64,000 bases of DNA from an uncultured Bacteroidota bacterium (GTDB lineage Bacteria > Bacteroidota > Bacteroidia > Bacteroidales > GWA2-32-17), in NCBI GenBank assembly GCA_903837285.1, contig CAILUD010000203.1:1-64000 (forward strand), written 5' to 3'. Positions 36,587 through 45,273 of the stretch are shown here, piece by piece. Made by a program: the position numbers and the translations under genes. Numbering within the stretch: the stretch's first letter is position 1; each line of letters starts with the position of its first letter. The notes under the pieces were generated by a model that was given only the letters and a program-made list of their open reading frames with translations, had not been told where the DNA came from and did no database searches.

Positions 36587-37111
36587 ATGAAAAAGATTCA
36601 AAAATTAATCCCAATGTTGTTAGTTGCTTTTATTATGGTTGCGAGCCAAACTGTATTTGCTCAAGATAAAGAAGCTGCTCACAAATGTGAAAAAGGAGAA
36701 TGCGTAAAAGGAATAACTGACTTAACAGATGTTCAAAAACAAAAAATTGATGAATTATGCTTAGCTCATAAAAAAGAGATGACAGCAAATAAAAATCAAA
36801 TTAACGAGAAACGCGCTCATTTAAAAACCTTACAAGCAGCTGACAAAGCTGATATGACTGCAATAAATAAAACTATTGACGAAATATCGGCATTAAATGC
36901 AGAACAGATGAAAAAAGGTGCAGCAGCAACACAAAGTATTAGATCACTATTAACAGACAATCAAAAAATTGTTTTTGACGCTAACGGCGGTAAAAAAGGT
37001 GCAGGCTGCTCACATGGCGGTGGTGATGCAAAATGCGGTGGTGCTCAAAAAAGTGGATGCAGTAGCAAATGCTCTAGCGCTGGAAAAACTGGTGGTTGTG
37101 GAAAACAATAA
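36587..37111 (+). CDS. Spy/CpxP-like secreted protein with Cys/Gly-rich tail
   Basis: Exported 174-residue protein (signal peptide 1-25, TVFAQ). The core (about 43-135) is helical with LTDVQKQKIDEL and a second LTDNQKIVFD, which are LTxxQ-type motifs of Spy/CpxP periplasmic chaperones. The last 40 residues are rich in Gly, Ser, Lys and Cys (GCSHGGGDAKCGG, SGCSSKCSSAGKTGGCGK); two Cys near the N-terminus (HKCEKGEC) add to a possible metal site. Followed by a strong terminator. A metal-stress role is inferred from the tail only. Confidence 0.65.
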   Translation: MKKIQKLIPMLLVAFIMVASQTVFAQDKEAAHKCEKGECVKGITDLTDVQKQKIDELCLAHKKEMTANKNQINEKRAHLKTLQAADKADMTAINKTIDEISALNAEQMKKGAAATQSIRSLLTDNQKIVFDANGGKKGAGCSHGGGDAKCGGAQKSGCSSKCSSAGKTGGCGKQ

Positions 37112-37129
37112 CATCCAAATATATTAAAT

Positions 37130-37159
37130 AAAAAACGCCTGCAAATGCAGGCGTTTTTT
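37130..37159 (+). terminator. rho-independent terminator of the Spy-like gene
   Basis: ACGCCTGC (37135-37142) pairs with GCAGGCGT (37147-37154) around AAAT; flanking A and T runs extend the stem and supply the T tract. It begins 19 bases after the stop and separates this gene from the phosphatases. Confidence 0.9.
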
Positions 37160-37199
37160 ATTTAGCGCAATCTTTTTAATTTTACATCTTTAAGAACCA

Positions 37200-39173
37200 A
37201 TGAAAAGAATTGCCCTTATAGCTTTAATAATTTTTAGTAGCAACTGCATTTTTGGGCAGCAAGTTTCTATTAAGGATAGAATTAAAGCTGAACACATTTT
37301 TAATTTTGGAGTTTATATACATTGGAAAGATAAATCATTTCAGAAAGAGGCAGATAAATTTACAATTGGCGTATATGGTTCAGACACTTTAATGTACAAT
37401 TTATTAAAAAAGATATGTAAATTCCGAATACTTAGGTGGAAAAAAATTGAAATTATTCATTTTAATAGTCTTAAAGAATTAAAGTTCGTACCTATATTAT
37501 ATGTAAGTTACCAAAATAATTCAGAAGTATCACTTATCGACTCTGTAATTAGCGCATGGCCTACATTACTTATAACAGATAGCTGCAACAGCTACAGAGG
37601 TGTAATGATAAATTTTTTCCCGCCAAATTCTATAAAAAGGGTTGAAATTAACAAAGAGAATATCTCTGCACGTGGAATGAAGGTTAATCCATTATTGTAC
37701 GTTGTTGCAAAAAAATACGAAGAGGACTGGGAAAAACTTTATCAAAAAAGTGAAACCGATTTAGCATTAGAAAAAGAAACAGTAGAACAACAATCTTTGA
37801 TATTAAAAACTCAGGAAAACAACATAAAACAAAAGGAAGAACATATTTTAAAACTTGGTTCAAATATTTTACAAAAAGAGGCAGACCTTAAACAAAAACA
37901 AGAAAATCTAAATAAACTTCAAAATGATATTTTAGAGAAAAATAAATTAGTTACAATAACTTCAGCAACGTTAAAACGACAGGAGATTGAACTTCTAAAG
38001 CATCAAATTGAAATTACAAGTACTCAAAAATTATTAAAAGAACAAATTGCAGAATTTGAGATTCAAAAATCAAAAATAGATATCCAAAAAGAAGAAATTG
38101 CTTCTCAACAAGGTTTAATCGATTCTCAAAAATCAAGTCTTAATAAAAGCATTGCCGATTTAAAAAAACAACAACTTGTTTTATATTTTGTATTAGTTGC
38201 CCTATTATTATTTGGATTAATGATTGTAGCGATATTCAGGAGTTACAAAATAAAGAAAAAAGCTAACAAAGTTTTGAATGCAAAAAATATAGAAATTTCC
38301 AAACAAAACACAGAGATAATTCAACAAAAAGAAGAAATAGAAACTCAAAGAGATGAAATTGAAGCTCAACGTGATTTTCTGGCTCGTCAGCGCGACCAGA
38401 TATTAACACAAAACAAAGATATTACAGACAGTATTACTTACGCAAGCAAAATACAACATGCATTGCTCCCTCCAGAATTATTAACAACACAACTTTTTAA
38501 AGATCTTTTTGTTTTTTATTTACCAAGAGATATTGTTAGTGGCGACTTTTACTGGACAAGAAAGAAAGGTGACATTATTTATATTGCTGTAGCAGACTGC
38601 ACTGGGCATGGAGTTCCGGGAGCATTTATGAGTATGCTTGGAGTAGCATTTTTAAATGAAATTCTTGACAGATATAATAAATTATCTGCAGGATCGCTAT
38701 TAGATAATTTGCGGGAAAAGGTAGTTTATTCACTTCATCAAACTGAAAACGAAGGTGGCTCAAAAGATGGGATGGACATTTCGATAGTTGCATATAATGA
38801 AAAAACAAAAATTGCAGAAATTGCAGGTGCTAATAATGCTGTATATCTTGTTAGGAAAAATGAATTAACAGAATTTAAACCAGATAAAATGCCTATTGGC
38901 ATTTATTATGGCGACGAAAAACCATTTACCAGCAATACTATTAAAGTTGAAAAAGGAGATTTTTTCTATATGTTTTCAGATGGATATCCCGATCAGTTTG
39001 GTGGAGAAAAAGGGAAAAAATTCAAATACAAGGCTCTTAAAAACTTATGCTTAAACTTAAGCAAATTATCATCTATTGAACAAGAAAAAGAAATTGAAAA
39101 CACTTTTGTTAGCTGGAAAAAACACTATAATCAGGTTGACGATATTTTATTTTTGGGAATTAGATTTGAATAA
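37200..39173 (+). CDS. SpoIIE-type PP2C phosphatase with YfiR-like sensor
   Basis: Membrane-bound serine phosphatase, probably acting on an anti-anti-sigma or related phosphoprotein. A signal peptide (1-19) precedes a periplasmic YfiR-like (DUF4154) domain (about 25-170). A long coiled coil (175-325) leads to one TM helix (326-346), then a second coiled coil carrying ITDSITYASKIQHALLPP, then the catalytic domain (430-657). Metal-binding residues lie in SGDFYW, VADCTGHGVPGAFMSM, DGMDIS and FSDGYPDQFGG. It is 5 bases from a second phosphatase gene. No partner anti-sigma gene is present here. Confidence 0.88.
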   Translation: MKRIALIALIIFSSNCIFGQQVSIKDRIKAEHIFNFGVYIHWKDKSFQKEADKFTIGVYGSDTLMYNLLKKICKFRILRWKKIEIIHFNSLKELKFVPILYVSYQNNSEVSLIDSVISAWPTLLITDSCNSYRGVMINFFPPNSIKRVEINKENISARGMKVNPLLYVVAKKYEEDWEKLYQKSETDLALEKETVEQQSLILKTQENNIKQKEEHILKLGSNILQKEADLKQKQENLNKLQNDILEKNKLVTITSATLKRQEIELLKHQIEITSTQKLLKEQIAEFEIQKSKIDIQKEEIASQQGLIDSQKSSLNKSIADLKKQQLVLYFVLVALLLFGLMIVAIFRSYKIKKKANKVLNAKNIEISKQNTEIIQQKEEIETQRDEIEAQRDFLARQRDQILTQNKDITDSITYASKIQHALLPPELLTTQLFKDLFVFYLPRDIVSGDFYWTRKKGDIIYIAVADCTGHGVPGAFMSMLGVAFLNEILDRYNKLSAGSLLDNLREKVVYSLHQTENEGGSKDGMDISIVAYNEKTKIAEIAGANNAVYLVRKNELTEFKPDKMPIGIYYGDEKPFTSNTIKVEKGDFFYMFSDGYPDQFGGEKGKKFKYKALKNLCLNLSKLSSIEQEKEIENTFVSWKKHYNQVDDILFLGIRFE

Positions 39174-39178
39174 AAAAT

Positions 39179-41473
39179 ATGTATAAATTACTAATTACTT
39201 TTTTGTGTTCAATTATTTTTGTGTTTAATACAACAGCACATACTCTAATTAAATCAGAATTAATTAAAAAAATTGAAAAAGAAAAGAGTATACTAAAACG
39301 TATCGACTTAATGGTTGATTTGGCAGAACTTAATATTGAAGGCGATTCTGCAACTTTTTTCAGTCAAGTAAAAACCATTAAATCTTTATCAAATGAAAAT
39401 AATTACGTTAAAGGTATTGCCGAGTGCGAATACCTTATTGGCGATTACTATTACACAAAAGGGAAATTAGAAGTATCCCATTCTTATTTTAATAAAGCAA
39501 AAGATTTATTTATTAAAATAAAAAATAAAAAAAGACTTGCTGACACATATACATTCATTGGAATAATTTATAGCGAACTTTCAATGTTTGACAAGTCACT
39601 TAATTTCTATATTAGTTCAGAGAAATTATACGAAGAGTTACACGATACCTCTGGATTAATTCAATCAGATATAAATATCGGAGCTACTTATTCCGACATT
39701 CAATTATATGAAAAAGCTAAAAATTATTACGAAAAGGCTCTGAATCTTTCATTAGCAACAAATAATAAAGAAAACACTGCATATTGTTATGCTAATCTTG
39801 GTGTATGTCAAAAAATAACAGGAAACTATGCTAAAGCTCTTGAATACTATATTAAATTAGAAACTATTGCAGAAGAGCTATCGAATAAATATTTAATAGG
39901 AACAGCATATCTGAATATGGCCAATCTTTTTATAAACATGAACGAACCATATAAAGGATACCAGATAGCAAAAAAATATTTAAAGCTTTATGCAAATTCT
40001 ACTGAACCTGCTACACTTTATTATGGATATAATGTTCTTGGAAATTCTGAAATCGATCTAGGTGAATTTAATCAAGGAATAAAACATTTATTAATTTCAT
40101 TAGATAAGGCTAAAGAAATTAATTCGGGAAATTTAATTCTTCAAACTTCCAATAATCTGGCAGATGCTTACGAAATAATAAATGATTTTAAACAAGCATA
40201 TTTTTATAAAAAAATCACCTACCAATTATCCGACTCACTATTTAAAGCTAATAACATTAAACAGATGACTGATATTGAGACAAAATATCAGACTGAAAAA
40301 AAAGAACATCAAATAGAAGTACTTAACAAAGATAAAAAGTTACAGGATCTTGAATTAGAAAAAAAACAAAAAGAACTAAGAAACAGAAACTATATAATTT
40401 TTGGTATAGCAATAGTCTTGCTAATTATTATTTTCTTTTCATCGGCACTATACAAAACCCTACAACTTAAACGAAAAGCAAATTTTCTTTTAAAACAAAG
40501 AAATGTAGAAATTCAACAAAAAAACGAAGAAATTATGGCGCAACGAGACGAAATTCAGGCTCAGCGTGACGAAGTAACAAATCAAAGAGATAAAATAGCA
40601 ATACAACAGAAAAAAATTACCGACAGTATACTTTATGCTAGCAGAATTCAAAATGCAGTACTCCCTCCTACCGAAATTTTAAAAGAATACTTACCTGAAC
40701 ATTTTATTTTATATAGACCAAGAGATATTGTTAGCGGAGATTTTTACTGGATACACCAACAACAAGCTAAAATATTTATTGCAGCAGCAGATTGCACAGG
40801 ACACGGCATTCCAGGGGCGTTTATGAGTATGATGGGTGTTGCATTTTTAAATGAGATTATAACAAAACTTAATAATCCAACTGCCAGCGAAATATTAGAT
40901 CAACTTAGAGTAAACGTAAAACGTTCATTACATCAAACTGGAAAAACCGGGGAACAGAAAGACGGTATGGATATTTCGCTTTGCATTATAGATAAAGACA
41001 AAAAGCAACTTGAGTTTGCCGGAGCAAATAACCCACTTTACATTATTCCTTCTGTCATTCTGAAGGAATGTGAAGAACAACTTTCTTGCGCAGCAAAATC
41101 TAGAATAGATGCTTCGACGGAGCCTGCACTGAGTAACGCGAATGTGCTCAGCATAACAACGAGGTTAATCGAACTGAAAGGAGACAAAATGCCAATTGGA
41201 GTTCATTTAACCGACGAAAAACCTTTTACTAACAATGTTTACGAATACAATTTAGGCGACACCATATTTCTATTTAGTGACGGTTATAACGACCAATTTG
41301 GAGGACCACACGAAAAGAAGTTTATGCAATCAAGATTTAAGCAATTATTACTTGATATTAATTCTAAACCATTATCTGAACAAAAAAACGAATTAGAATA
41401 TAGCATAGAACGATGGATGGGTAAGCACGAACAAATTGACGACATTCTAGTTATTGGTGTACGAATAGTTTAA
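39179..41473 (+). CDS. TPR-containing SpoIIE-type PP2C phosphatase with in-frame repeat insertion
   Basis: Second membrane phosphatase. A signal-like N-terminus is followed by a TPR solenoid (about 40-350), a TM helix (405-425), a linker with TDSILYASRIQNAVLPP, and a SpoIIE/PP2C domain (about 500-764) with SGDFYW, AADCTGHGIPGAFMSM, DGMDIS and FSDGYNDQFGG. All catalytic motifs are intact. Between NNPLYI and ELKGDKMPIG the loop is 35 residues longer than in the gene upstream; residues 625-660 are encoded by a repeat element. It probably acts with its neighbour; whether the insertion is tolerated is unknown. Confidence 0.87.
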   Translation: MYKLLITFLCSIIFVFNTTAHTLIKSELIKKIEKEKSILKRIDLMVDLAELNIEGDSATFFSQVKTIKSLSNENNYVKGIAECEYLIGDYYYTKGKLEVSHSYFNKAKDLFIKIKNKKRLADTYTFIGIIYSELSMFDKSLNFYISSEKLYEELHDTSGLIQSDINIGATYSDIQLYEKAKNYYEKALNLSLATNNKENTAYCYANLGVCQKITGNYAKALEYYIKLETIAEELSNKYLIGTAYLNMANLFINMNEPYKGYQIAKKYLKLYANSTEPATLYYGYNVLGNSEIDLGEFNQGIKHLLISLDKAKEINSGNLILQTSNNLADAYEIINDFKQAYFYKKITYQLSDSLFKANNIKQMTDIETKYQTEKKEHQIEVLNKDKKLQDLELEKKQKELRNRNYIIFGIAIVLLIIIFFSSALYKTLQLKRKANFLLKQRNVEIQQKNEEIMAQRDEIQAQRDEVTNQRDKIAIQQKKITDSILYASRIQNAVLPPTEILKEYLPEHFILYRPRDIVSGDFYWIHQQQAKIFIAAADCTGHGIPGAFMSMMGVAFLNEIITKLNNPTASEILDQLRVNVKRSLHQTGKTGEQKDGMDISLCIIDKDKKQLEFAGANNPLYIIPSVILKECEEQLSCAAKSRIDASTEPALSNANVLSITTRLIELKGDKMPIGVHLTDEKPFTNNVYEYNLGDTIFLFSDGYNDQFGGPHEKKFMQSRFKQLLLDINSKPLSEQKNELEYSIERWMGKHEQIDDILVIGVRIV
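41053..41158. repeat. 106-bp inverted-end repeat inside the SpoIIE gene
   Basis: The ends, TGTCATTCTGA (41053-41063) and TCAGCATAACA (41148-41158), are near-perfect inverted repeats. The interior reads GTGAAGAAC ... CAAAATCTAGAATAGATGCTTCGAC, closely matched by 61254-61339. Base composition is more GC-rich than the host gene. The element reads through in frame without a stop. Confidence 0.75.
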
Positions 41474-41486
41474 TTATTTTTGCAAT

Positions 41487-42608
41487 ATGAAATATTTACT
41501 AATTTTTGTTCCATTTATAATTTCATCTTTTTGCTTTGGGCAATTTGATAATACTATATTTAACACATACAAACCTATTAATCCCGAGGATAGCTCAAAA
41601 TTAATGATAGGTTTTGATAACCAAAACTTTCTTTATAACAATGAATATTTCAATAATTTAAATTATGGTTTTACATATATTGGCTTTTCATTTAAACCAT
41701 ACTTAAGTTATCAGGCAGCACCAAATTTAAAATTACAGGCTGGTTGGTATTTCTTGAAATTTTCGGGAAGAGACGAATTTAGTCGATCAGTACCATGGTT
41801 CCGTTGTCAATATAAATTCTCTAAAAATATTGATTTGATATTAGGAAATATTCACGGAACAGTAGAACATAAATTAATTGAACCACTTTATTCTTTTGCA
41901 AGACATTTTACAAATAATCCCGAACAAGGAATTCAATTTATAGGAAATTTTAAACATTTTGAAGGCGACCTTTGGCTTAACTGGGAAAAATTTATTTTAC
42001 AAGGAGATCCATTCCAAGAAGAATTTACCTTAGCTTCAACTACCAAAATAAAATTTTACAAACCAGAAAATAAATTACAATTTTCAATTCCAATTCAGGG
42101 AATGGCTACCCATAAAGGTGGACAAGGAAATAACAATCCCGATAAACTTCAAACGTATTTTAATACTGCATCTGGTCTCGAATTAAATTATTTTCCTAAC
42201 ACAAATCAAAAGAAACACTTTGGAACAAGTAATTATTTTGTTTCTTATTATGATGCATCAAGCACACATATTCAGTATTACTCTCAAGGCTGGGGAGCTT
42301 TTTCAAATTTAAATGCAAGTTTTGGGAAATTTGATTTTATGCTGACATACTGGTACAGTAAACATTTTATTGCCCCACGAGGTGAGGTTTTATTACAATC
42401 TGTTTCGCGAAAATATGGGTACTGGTGGGAGCCAGAAAAACAACTTTGTACAGCAAAAATTCAATTTAAACAACCCGTTTACAGAGGCATTAATATAGCT
42501 GTAAGAGGCGAAACTTATTATGATTTGTTACGATATAATTTAGATTTCTCGTATAGCTTGTTCCTAGTTATAAACGGGGAATTTTTTCTAAAGAAAGTAG
42601 ATTTATAA
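41487..42608 (+). CDS. conserved outer-membrane protein of unknown function
   Basis: I do not recognise a named family. It has a signal peptide (1-18, CFGQ). The mature part is rich in Tyr, Phe, Trp and Asn with amphipathic strands (FTYIGFSFKPYLSYQ, LDLIL-like segments) and an aromatic-rich C-terminus, suggesting a beta-barrel. 373 residues. It starts 13 bases after the phosphatase and could share its transcript; a strong palindrome follows the stop. Confidence 0.6.
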   Translation: MKYLLIFVPFIISSFCFGQFDNTIFNTYKPINPEDSSKLMIGFDNQNFLYNNEYFNNLNYGFTYIGFSFKPYLSYQAAPNLKLQAGWYFLKFSGRDEFSRSVPWFRCQYKFSKNIDLILGNIHGTVEHKLIEPLYSFARHFTNNPEQGIQFIGNFKHFEGDLWLNWEKFILQGDPFQEEFTLASTTKIKFYKPENKLQFSIPIQGMATHKGGQGNNNPDKLQTYFNTASGLELNYFPNTNQKKHFGTSNYFVSYYDASSTHIQYYSQGWGAFSNLNASFGKFDFMLTYWYSKHFIAPRGEVLLQSVSRKYGYWWEPEKQLCTAKIQFKQPVYRGINIAVRGETYYDLLRYNLDFSYSLFLVINGEFFLKKVDL

Positions 42609-42616
42609 GAACAGAG

Positions 42617-42680
42617 TCCCTTTCAGCATGCTCTGTGAGAAATGCGCCACACTCGCTGGAAGCGAGCGTGAGCAAAGGGA
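42617..42680. terminator. bidirectional terminator or repeat-derived palindrome
   Basis: Lies in the 80-base gap between convergent genes. TCCCTTT (42617-42623) pairs with AAAGGGA (42674-42680). Inside, CACACTCGCT (42648-42657) pairs with AGCGAGCGTG (42661-42670) with one mismatch around GGA. The GC-rich content contrasts with its surroundings. It probably ends transcription from both sides; an origin as an imported repeat is also possible. Confidence 0.55.
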
Positions 42681-42689
42681 AAACGAAAA

Positions 42690-45143
42690 TTATTTCCTTA
42701 TCTGTGCACCCAGTTCTTTTTCGAATGCATCAGAAAGTTTGTTCATTATCTGATCAATTTGAAAATCATTTAAGGTTTTTGTAGCATCTTGAAGATAAAA
42801 ACTAACGGCATATGATTTTTTTCCTTCGGGAATTTTATCTCCTTCGTATACATCAAACAAATTAACAGATTGCAAAAATTTCTTTTCATTTTTAGATGCA
42901 ATCTCTACAATTTTAGAATAAGAAATTTGCTTATCAAGTATCATAGCTAAATCTCTGCGAACTTCAGGGAATTTAGACAATTCTTGGAACTTTGTTTTCT
43001 GGTTATTTAAATTTGGCAATACATTATTCCATAAAAATTCTGCAAAGTATACAGGCTGTTTTATATCAAATTCTTTTAAAACATTTTTGCTTAACAAACC
43101 TAAAGTAACCAACTCTTTGCCTTTATAAAAATACATTTGTCCTTCGGAATAAATATTTGTATCAGGTTGAGAAATCACTACCTGACTTAATGGGCAACCT
43201 AATCTGGTTAAAATATTTTCGACATAGCTTTTTAAGAAATAATAGCTAACAGGCTTAGTTTCGGAAGAATAATTTTCTGAATTTTTATTTCCAGAAATAA
43301 ATAATGCCAATCTTAAATCTTCAAAATACGCATTCTCTTTTTTGTCAGAAATTAATTCAGGATAGTATGCATAACAATTTCCAAACTCAAACATTTTAAG
43401 ATTTTGCTGTTTGCGATTAACGTTATAAGAAATTGACTCTAATCCACCAAACAATAACGTCTGACGCATAACTCCTAGATCGGTACTTAAAGGATTTAAT
43501 ATTTTAACAGAATTTTTATCATTCCAGAAAGACTTATTTTCATAATAAGATGCTTTTGTAAGAGAATTAGTCATCATCTCAAAATAACCGTTTGAGGCTA
43601 AATAATCTGAAATAATATTATTTATTTTTTCTTTATCAGGTTTTTGAGAATAACTAATATTTGACCTAACCCTATCAGACACTTCCACGTTGTTATAACC
43701 ATATATCCTAAGAATTTCCTCTATAACATCCACTTCGCGCAATACATCAACTTTATAAGCAGGAATTTCTAAAAGTAAGCTCTTTTCTTTAACTGCAATA
43801 ACTTTTATTTCAAGCGATCGGATTATTTCTTTTACTGTTTCTTTTGGAATTTGTTTTCCGATAAGCTCATCAACATTTGCAAAATTTAGTTCTACCGTAA
43901 CATCCTTTACAGGTTTAGGATAAACATCTACTACTTCAGAAGAAATGACACCACCAGTTATTTCTTTAATCATCATTGCAGCACGCTTTAATGCATAAAC
44001 AGTAATATTTGGATCGGCACCACGCTCAAATCTAAAAGAAGAATCGGTAGCCAATGCATGACGACGAGCTGTTTTTCTTACAAATACAGGATTAAAATTT
44101 GCACTCTCAATAAAAATTTTTGTGGTTTTTTCTGAAACTCCACTGTGCATTCCACCAAAAACACCGGCAATACACATTTCTTCTTCAGCATTACAAATCA
44201 TTAAATCGTTTGAAGATAAAGTTCGCTCAACACCATCAAGAGTCACAAATTTAGCATTCTCTGCAGCTGTTCGAACAACCACTTTATTTCCTTTAATAAA
44301 ATCGGCATCAAATGCATGAAGTGGCTGACCTGTTTCAAAAAGAATAAAATTAGTTATATCAACAATATTATTTATTGGTCGCAAACCTATTGAACGCAAT
44401 CTATCCTGAAGCCATATCGGCGATTCTTTTACAATAATATTGCTAATTGTAATGCCGGAATATCTAACACAAGCATCTTTATTTTCAACTTCAACAATAA
44501 TTGGAAAATCATTATTGTCAGCTTTAAAATTCTCTACAGATGGCTTTTCTAAAACTACTGGTTTACGATGCTGAAGATATGCAGCTAAATCTCGTGCTAC
44601 ACCATAATGCGAAGCTGCATCAATTCTATTTGGAGTTAATCCTATTTCGAAAATATAATCATCATTAATTTTAAAATATTCTCGCATAGATGTTCCAAGA
44701 ACAGCGTCTTCATTCAAAATCATAATGCCAGCATGTGAATCGCCTAAACCAATTTCATCTTCGGCACAAATCATACCCTCAGATTCTACCCCACGAATTT
44801 TTGCTCTTTTAATTTCAAAACTACTTTCTTCTTTAAACAGAGTAGTACCAATTACAGCTACAACAACCTTTTGGTTAACAGCAATATTGGGTGCACCACA
44901 AACTATATTTAATAAATTATCGCCCCCAATATCAACTTTTGTAACGCTTAATTTATCTGCATCAGGATGTTTTTGGCATTCTATAACATGACCAACAACT
45001 AATCCTTTTAACCCACCTTTAACTACCTCAAATTTATCTATAGCTTCTACTTCAAGTCCAATGCTTGTAAGGATTTCGGCAATTTTTACCGGAGCTAAAT
45101 CAGTATTAATATATTCTCTTAGCCAGTTGTACGATATCTTCAT
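42690..45143 (-). CDS. pheT: phenylalanine-tRNA ligase beta subunit
   Basis: Forms the alpha2-beta2 PheRS that charges tRNA-Phe. The N-terminal tRNA-binding (EMAP-like) domain (about 40-155) has VGHVIECQKHPDADKLSV. The B3/B4 editing domain follows, with RPINNIVDITNFILFETGQP and HAFDADFI. B5 and the catalytic-like core are in the middle, and the C-terminal FDX-ACB domain has LSKFPEVRRDLAMI. The 817 residues are full-length. pheS is not in the window, so the two subunits are encoded apart, as in other Bacteroidota. Confidence 0.96.
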   Translation of the reverse strand: MKISYNWLREYINTDLAPVKIAEILTSIGLEVEAIDKFEVVKGGLKGLVVGHVIECQKHPDADKLSVTKVDIGGDNLLNIVCGAPNIAVNQKVVVAVIGTTLFKEESSFEIKRAKIRGVESEGMICAEDEIGLGDSHAGIMILNEDAVLGTSMREYFKINDDYIFEIGLTPNRIDAASHYGVARDLAAYLQHRKPVVLEKPSVENFKADNNDFPIIVEVENKDACVRYSGITISNIIVKESPIWLQDRLRSIGLRPINNIVDITNFILFETGQPLHAFDADFIKGNKVVVRTAAENAKFVTLDGVERTLSSNDLMICNAEEEMCIAGVFGGMHSGVSEKTTKIFIESANFNPVFVRKTARRHALATDSSFRFERGADPNITVYALKRAAMMIKEITGGVISSEVVDVYPKPVKDVTVELNFANVDELIGKQIPKETVKEIIRSLEIKVIAVKEKSLLLEIPAYKVDVLREVDVIEEILRIYGYNNVEVSDRVRSNISYSQKPDKEKINNIISDYLASNGYFEMMTNSLTKASYYENKSFWNDKNSVKILNPLSTDLGVMRQTLLFGGLESISYNVNRKQQNLKMFEFGNCYAYYPELISDKKENAYFEDLRLALFISGNKNSENYSSETKPVSYYFLKSYVENILTRLGCPLSQVVISQPDTNIYSEGQMYFYKGKELVTLGLLSKNVLKEFDIKQPVYFAEFLWNNVLPNLNNQKTKFQELSKFPEVRRDLAMILDKQISYSKIVEIASKNEKKFLQSVNLFDVYEGDKIPEGKKSYAVSFYLQDATKTLNDFQIDQIMNKLSDAFEKELGAQIRK

Positions 45144-45273
45144 TATTCAAATAATTTATGACTTTACAAATATAGAAAAAGAAAATTCTAACTAGAAAAG
45201 TTAAACTAAATGATAATCATAATTTATTTTAAATAAAATTTTGTATTTTTATTCACCCAAAATACTAATAATC

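Noticed and set aside
39179-41473. Pseudogene call for the second SpoIIE phosphatase
   Set aside because: The inserted element keeps the frame, contains no stop, and all metal-binding motifs after it are intact.
37200-41473. Long coiled-coil runs as tandem repeats or CRISPR-like arrays
   Set aside because: The periodicity (Gln/Lys/Glu-rich) is at protein level; no DNA repeat-spacer structure is present.
44725-44991. Plus-strand open frame within pheT
   Set aside because: Antisense to the conserved tRNA-binding domain of pheT; composition reflects the opposite strand.
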